The translations under genes were made by a program, and so were the position numbers. Below are positions 6,912 to 12,066 of a DNA stretch of 12,066 bases, one piece after another. The DNA lies in assembly GCA_004151065.3 (NCBI GenBank), contig NWUY0300061177.1, forward strand, positions 4,743 through 16,808, in the 5' to 3' direction. Numbering within the stretch: the first letter of the stretch is position 1; each line of letters begins with the position of its first letter. The notes beneath the pieces were generated by a model. That model searched no databases and was not told where the DNA came from. It saw only the letters and a list, made by a program, of their open reading frames with translations. This stretch comes from Larix sibirica. Its lineage: Eukaryota > Streptophyta > Pinopsida > Pinales > Pinaceae.

Positions 6912-6975
6912 CTTTCATGCTTACAAAATGACAATCCAACTTGGTTAAGTCAAACCCTACCTACTTGCCTCTATG

Positions 6976-7318
6976 CTTTGTAACTCCACGTTGCCCACTT
7001 TTTATTATGGAGGAGGTCTCAATCTCTTGATTGAAATAGGGTTGTCCCTTCCATTACAAATCTTCTTTGTGGATCCACGACCCCAACACTTCATAATTTT
7101 CTTCCTCAAGGTGGGGTGGATCCAAGACATCACCAAGGTGTGCAACCTTTGTAACTCCACATTGCCCACTTTTTATTATGGAGCAGGTCTCAATATCTTG
7201 CTCGAAATAGGGTTGTTCCTTCCATTACAAATCTTCCTTGTGGATCCACGAACCCAACACTTCATAACTTCCTTCCTCAAGGTGGGGTGGATGCTACACA
7301 TCGCCCAAAATGTGCAAC
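6976..7318. repeat. 171-bp tandem duplication in copy 2
   Basis: Same two units as in copy 1, with the same open frame of 140 codons (6973-7395). The encoded sequence is identical to copy 1, so it gives no independent evidence for coding. Confidence 0.9.
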
Positions 7319-7370
7319 ATCCTTATGCCCAACCAACTGCCAAAGGATTAAGTTTTGCCATCCCATTTTA

Positions 7371-7461
7371 TGTTGGGACCACTACACGTCCATAAAACAC
7401 ACTTATAACCAAGCCCATCTCATAAAATAAAAGTGATTCCAACCCCATGTTATATCCAACA
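7371..7461. mobile_element. Short LTR-like segment, copy 2
   Basis: Same TGTTGG...CCAACA ends and the same near-duplicate flanks (TTTTA and TTTTG) as at 5190-5280. The same caveats apply. Confidence 0.25.
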
Positions 7462-7901
7462 TTTTGGTGAAATTCAATAAATTGCTACTTTGCAGTTTTC
7501 ATGGTCTTCCCCGAGCTATGAGTGTCACAAGAGCCCCAAATATTTTACAACATACAATATTTCACATAGCACTACAATGTCGAAGTCATTTCATGAAGGA
7601 AACCTTATAAATGAGGAAACCTTACTATATGGTGGTAGGTCATGCCCCCTCCATTTGCGATCTCCATGTAAGCCTTAGGGTACTTATGTCGCAATTTAGT
7701 CGTCATTCTGTAGAGAAGTGCGAAAGAGAAGAATTTTTTCATATGAGAAGGAGAAGGTGCAAATCAATTTTGGGAACAATAGCAATAGCAATAGAATACA
7801 TCTGCCTAGAACCAAAGTCTTATAAAAGTATTTTCTATAAGATTAGCAATAGACAGAAGTTCTACCACCATAATACATAGTTTCATTGATTGTTTATAAT
7901 T

Positions 7902-8436
7902 AATGAATAAAAAAAATTCAAATGCAATTGATGAATAAAAATCTATGGGGTATAGTAAAAGGCACAGAAGTAGAACCTACATATGCTAAAAAAAAGGATT
8001 GAGCAACAAAGAAGAAAAGACAAAGCCAAGTCCATTATGGGTCTTGGCCTTTTAGATTCAGAATTAAATTATATTGTTTTGAAAATTTATGTAAAGAAAT
8101 AAAGGATGAGTTGAGTAAGTTGTCTAGTGCAAAAGCATTTTAGTACAAAATTCTCATTAAAGTTACAATTGTTTCAATTTAAAATGATCACTTAAAATAC
8201 TATGTTGAGTGATAAAAATAAAATTTGAAATCAATTACAAGGAAGATGATAAAGTTTGGTGCACACCTATAAGATGGAGATGAAAAGCCATTTCATTAAA
8301 CAGTTTGCTTTCAACTTATAACAATCTTGTTTTTACTTTAAGTCAAATGTCTTTAGAGACTTTGAATGACGTGATATCAATAATTTTAGTTGAAGAAAAG
8401 AGGCCAAATATAAGAAGATTGGAAAGGATATCTTGA
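7902..8436 (+). pseudogene. Ty1/copia gag (UBN2-type) pseudogene, copy 2
   Basis: Carries the same blocks, frame changes and stops as the copy at 5721-6255: TGA at 8000-8002, TAG at 8141-8143, TAA at 8193-8195 and the final TGA at 8434-8436. Sharing every lesion means the decay came before any duplication. The eroded downstream part continues to a TAA at 8669-8671. Confidence 0.75.
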
Positions 8437-8710
8437 AACAAAGGTTGCACTGTACTGAAAGAAAGGGATGGGAAAGAGAATGACAAGTAAGAAGATTTAA
8501 TATTTTTACAGTAGAAAAATAGGTGATAAAACTATTAATTCCAAACTTCCTGTAAGTGATGTTCTTAAAGGGAAGCTTAAAAAATCAACACATATAACCT
8601 TTATTGAAGATCCACCAAATACTAAGAGTGATGATGATCTTGTTGAAGAAAAGGCACTCGTCTTATTTTAAGATGTTTGCTTGGATCATAGATAATTCTT
8701 CAATAGTCTT

Positions 8711-8726
8711 ATATATATATATATAT
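8711..8726. repeat. (AT)8 microsatellite, copy 2
   Basis: Same 16-base alternating tract as in copies 1 and 3, with no length change. Confidence 0.9.
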
Positions 8727-9091
8727 CTTAATTCACTATTCAAAAGGTTATAAAATCAATCTTAATTCACCATTCAATTATTATTTGAAACACGTTATAA
8801 AAAAATTAAATATAAGTTAAAATAGATTATATAATTTAATGATGAGTTGATCTGGATTATAGTACCAACAAATCTTGCTTTGGGCCAGTCTACTTCCCCA
8901 ACTATTATTAAGAACATAGAACTGGAGAAACACACTAACGTTGACGAATAATGACAATGTTTAAATTCACCAGTGAGTTTGATGTTTTCATTGTCATAAG
9001 TTTCTGAGTACATGGAGATTGCACGACGAATCTACTCCAACACTAGTACACTCATGAAGTTTCCAAATTGTGATGCTTGATACCTTCCCAT

Positions 9092-9767
9092 CTCGACATC
9101 ATCTTCGCATTCTCTCTGGCGTTTTTTAACCGGAAAACAAAGAACTTGAATTGAATTGGCAATAGCCTCATCACTGTTGGATGTCATCTTGACCATTCTA
9201 GCATTTTTCTGTTTCCATAAATTGGCCGATTGACTCGGCCAAAGCGTCATCTGTATCTTTAAGAAAATAAAGAATGATTTTGTGGATCTTTATTGTTGAT
9301 ATGGCACTGGAAGCATCTTTGTAGATCGGGCAGTAGTATGCCTCCTTTGGCAATGACCTCAATTACGAGTAATAGGATCATGCTTTGTCTAGCAATGGCT
9401 ATGAGTAAACATTATCCTGGATAACAGGACTGAGCTCGTCTATTAATTTTATTATGGTGTATGCTGCTTGATAGATCTGTTTAATATATTTACACCTGGG
9501 AAAAAATTTTACTCTTGAATTTGTTTTTTAAAACCCTAATTTTATGTTGTTTAAAATTTTAAATCATGTATTTGAATGCATAAATAGATTTAGTTTCAAA
9601 AATGTTCAACTCACCTAAATAAATTAAGTTTAAATATTATTATGTGAAATTTTAAACATTTAAATTAAGCATTTTTAGATATACCAAGTATTTTTAGTGA
9701 ACTTGAATAAGATTATACAAAATAAGATGCTAGTAAAAATTAATTACACCGATAGGTGTTTATATCT
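9092..9767. other. Downstream flank of module copy 2, no recognised gene
   Basis: Positions 9092-9264 recur in copy 3 (11894-12066, up to the window end). Positions 9265-9767 occur once in the window. A 72-codon frame on the - strand (9032-9250) reads MTLWPSQSANLWKQKNARMV and then a basic/acidic stretch KKRQRECEDDVEMG. I do not recognise it. From about 9480 the sequence is very AT-rich and featureless, ending at the N at 9768. Confidence 0.4.
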
Positions 9768-9768
9768 N
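9768..9768. other. Single N, assembly junction 2
   Basis: A single ambiguous base separates unique AT-rich sequence from the abrupt start of copy 3, at the base matching 4786. It splits a translated frame (9697-10197) that is therefore an artefact across the join. Confidence 0.9.
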
Positions 9769-9777
9769 GCCTCTATG

Positions 9778-10120
9778 CTTTGTAACTCCACGTTGCCCAC
9801 TTTTTATTATGGAGGAGGTCTCAATCTCTTGATTGAAATAGGGTTGTCCCTTCCATTACAAATCTTCTTTGTGGATCCACGACCCCAACACTTCATAATT
9901 TTCTTCCTCAAGGTGGGGTGGATCCAAGACATCACCAAGGTGTGCAACCTTTGTAACTCCACATTGCCCACTTTTTATTATGGAGCAGGTCTCAATATCT
10001 TGCTCGAAATAGGGTTGTTCCTTCCATTACAAATCTTCCTTGTGGATCCACGAACCCAACACTTCATAACTTCCTTCCTCAAGGTGGGGTGGATGCTACA
10101 CATCGCCCAAAATGTGCAAC
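9778..10120. repeat. 171-bp tandem duplication in copy 3
   Basis: Same two units as in copies 1 and 2. The open frame here appears longer (from 9697) only because it reads through the N into unrelated upstream sequence. Confidence 0.9.
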
Positions 10121-10172
10121 ATCCTTATGCCCAACCAACTGCCAAAGGATTAAGTTTTGCCATCCCATTTTA

Positions 10173-10263
10173 TGTTGGGACCACTACACGTCCATAAAAC
10201 ACACTTATAACCAAGCCCATCTCATAAAATAAAAGTGATTCCAACCCCATGTTATATCCAACA
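10173..10263. mobile_element. Short LTR-like segment, copy 3
   Basis: Same ends and flanks as at 5190-5280 and 7371-7461. Tentative for the same reasons. Confidence 0.25.
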
Positions 10264-10703
10264 TTTTGGTGAAATTCAATAAATTGCTACTTTGCAGTTT
10301 TCATGGTCTTCCCCGAGCTATGAGTGTCACAAGAGCCCCAAATATTTTACAACATACAATATTTCACATAGCACTACAATGTCGAAGTCATTTCATGAAG
10401 GAAACCTTATAAATGAGGAAACCTTACTATATGGTGGTAGGTCATGCCCCCTCCATTTGCGATCTCCATGTAAGCCTTAGGGTACTTATGTCGCAATTTA
10501 GTCGTCATTCTGTAGAGAAGTGCGAAAGAGAAGAATTTTTTCATATGAGAAGGAGAAGGTGCAAATCAATTTTGGGAACAATAGCAATAGCAATAGAATA
10601 CATCTGCCTAGAACCAAAGTCTTATAAAAGTATTTTCTATAAGATTAGCAATAGACAGAAGTTCTACCACCATAATACATAGTTTCATTGATTGTTTATA
10701 ATT

Positions 10704-11238
10704 AATGAATAAAAAAAATTCAAATGCAATTGATGAATAAAAATCTATGGGGTATAGTAAAAGGCACAGAAGTAGAACCTACATATGCTAAAAAAAAGGA
10801 TTGAGCAACAAAGAAGAAAAGACAAAGCCAAGTCCATTATGGGTCTTGGCCTTTTAGATTCAGAATTAAATTATATTGTTTTGAAAATTTATGTAAAGAA
10901 ATAAAGGATGAGTTGAGTAAGTTGTCTAGTGCAAAAGCATTTTAGTACAAAATTCTCATTAAAGTTACAATTGTTTCAATTTAAAATGATCACTTAAAAT
11001 ACTATGTTGAGTGATAAAAATAAAATTTGAAATCAATTACAAGGAAGATGATAAAGTTTGGTGCACACCTATAAGATGGAGATGAAAAGCCATTTCATTA
11101 AACAGTTTGCTTTCAACTTATAACAATCTTGTTTTTACTTTAAGTCAAATGTCTTTAGAGACTTTGAATGACGTGATATCAATAATTTTAGTTGAAGAAA
11201 AGAGGCCAAATATAAGAAGATTGGAAAGGATATCTTGA
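10704..11238 (+). pseudogene. Ty1/copia gag (UBN2-type) pseudogene, copy 3
   Basis: Same fragment with the same stops as copies 1 and 2: TGA at 10802-10804, TAG at 10943-10945, TAA at 10995-10997 and TGA at 11236-11238. The eroded tail continues to a TAA at 11471-11473. It is non-functional. Confidence 0.75.
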
Positions 11239-11512
11239 AACAAAGGTTGCACTGTACTGAAAGAAAGGGATGGGAAAGAGAATGACAAGTAAGAAGATTT
11301 AATATTTTTACAGTAGAAAAATAGGTGATAAAACTATTAATTCCAAACTTCCTGTAAGTGATGTTCTTAAAGGGAAGCTTAAAAAATCAACACATATAAC
11401 CTTTATTGAAGATCCACCAAATACTAAGAGTGATGATGATCTTGTTGAAGAAAAGGCACTCGTCTTATTTTAAGATGTTTGCTTGGATCATAGATAATTC
11501 TTCAATAGTCTT

Positions 11513-11528
11513 ATATATATATATATAT
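11513..11528. repeat. (AT)8 microsatellite, copy 3
   Basis: Sixteen alternating bases, unchanged in length from the other two copies. Confidence 0.9.
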
Positions 11529-12066
11529 CTTAATTCACTATTCAAAAGGTTATAAAATCAATCTTAATTCACCATTCAATTATTATTTGAAACACGTTAT
11601 AAAAAAATTAAATATAAGTTAAAATAGATTATATAATTTAATGATGAGTTGATCTGGATTATAGTACCAACAAATCTTGCTTTGGGCCAGTCTACTTCCC
11701 CAACTATTATTAAGAACATAGAACTGGAGAAACACACTAACGTTGACGAATAATGACAATGTTTAAATTCACCAGTGAGTTTGATGTTTTCATTGTCATA
11801 AGTTTCTGAGTACATGGAGATTGCACGACGAATCTACTCCAACACTAGTACACTCATGAAGTTTCCAAATTGTGATGCTTGATACCTTCCCATCTCGACA
11901 TCATCTTCGCATTCTCTCTGGCGTTTTTTAACCGGAAAACAAAGAACTTGAATTGAATTGGCAATAGCCTCATCACTGTTGGATGTCATCTTGACCATTC
12001 TAGCATTTTTCTGTTTCCATAAATTGGCCGATTGACTCGGCCAAAGCGTCATCTGTATCTTTAAGA

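Larger units (their letters stand above)
6912..9091. repeat. Large repeat module, copy 2
   Basis: Matches copy 1 (4731-6910) along its full length at offset 2181, with A at 7576 where copy 1 has G. It starts inside the 50-bp tandem unit. Unlike copy 1 it continues without a break into 9092-9767. All internal features are repeated: the 171-bp duplication (6976-7318), LTR-like segment (7371-7461), gag remnant (7902-8436) and (AT)8 (8711-8726). Confidence 0.95.
9769..12066. repeat. Large repeat module, copy 3, cut by the window end
   Basis: Matches copy 2 from 6967 to 9264 at offset 2802. I found no differences by eye, and it has A at 10378 as in copy 2. It starts 55 bases further into the module than copy 2, directly after an N. 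It runs past the right edge that truncates copy 1 and is still matching copy 2 at the last base of the window. Confidence 0.95.

Overview
The window looks like nuclear DNA from a land plant with a large, retrotransposon-rich genome. The evidence is AT-rich sequence, no intact genes on either strand, and decayed Ty3/gypsy and Ty1/copia remnants with tandem repeats between them. A gymnosperm would fit, but the sequence does not fix the lineage (inference). I see no bacterial-type operon, no tRNA or rRNA gene, no CRISPR array and no functional protein-coding gene. I found no convincing new biological system.

Layout. Positions 1-530 have no recognisable gene. Positions 531-1130 are a degenerate four-unit tandem repeat. 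It runs straight into a broken Ty3/gypsy polyprotein on the + strand: an aspartic-protease remnant at about 1150-1501, and the N-terminal edge of a reverse transcriptase at 2210-2296. These lie in the expected order and at a plausible spacing, with unreadable sequence between them. Positions 2297-3381 are AT-rich spacer with one nested inverted repeat (2562-2645). Positions 3382-3975 hold two tandem units of about 297 bp, each with a conserved 9-bp-arm hairpin. Positions 3976-4657 resemble a promoter or LTR region with a TATA-like box, but this is weak.

From 4658 the window is dominated by one module present three times: 4731-6910, 6912-9091 (continuing uniquely to 9767) and 9769-12066 (cut by the window end). 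Each copy holds a 171-bp tandem duplication, a short LTR-like segment, a frameshifted Ty1/copia gag (UBN2-type) pseudogene, an (AT)8 microsatellite and an AT-rich tail. The copies are essentially identical. I found a single base difference by eye, at 5395. The copies meet exactly at single N characters (6911 and 9768). The simplest reading is that overlapping contigs, or alternative versions of one locus, were placed end to end. A true, very recent triplication is the alternative.

No genes here work together. The coding traces are fossils of two retrotransposon superfamilies, and every other open frame is short, unrecognised and best treated as chance.
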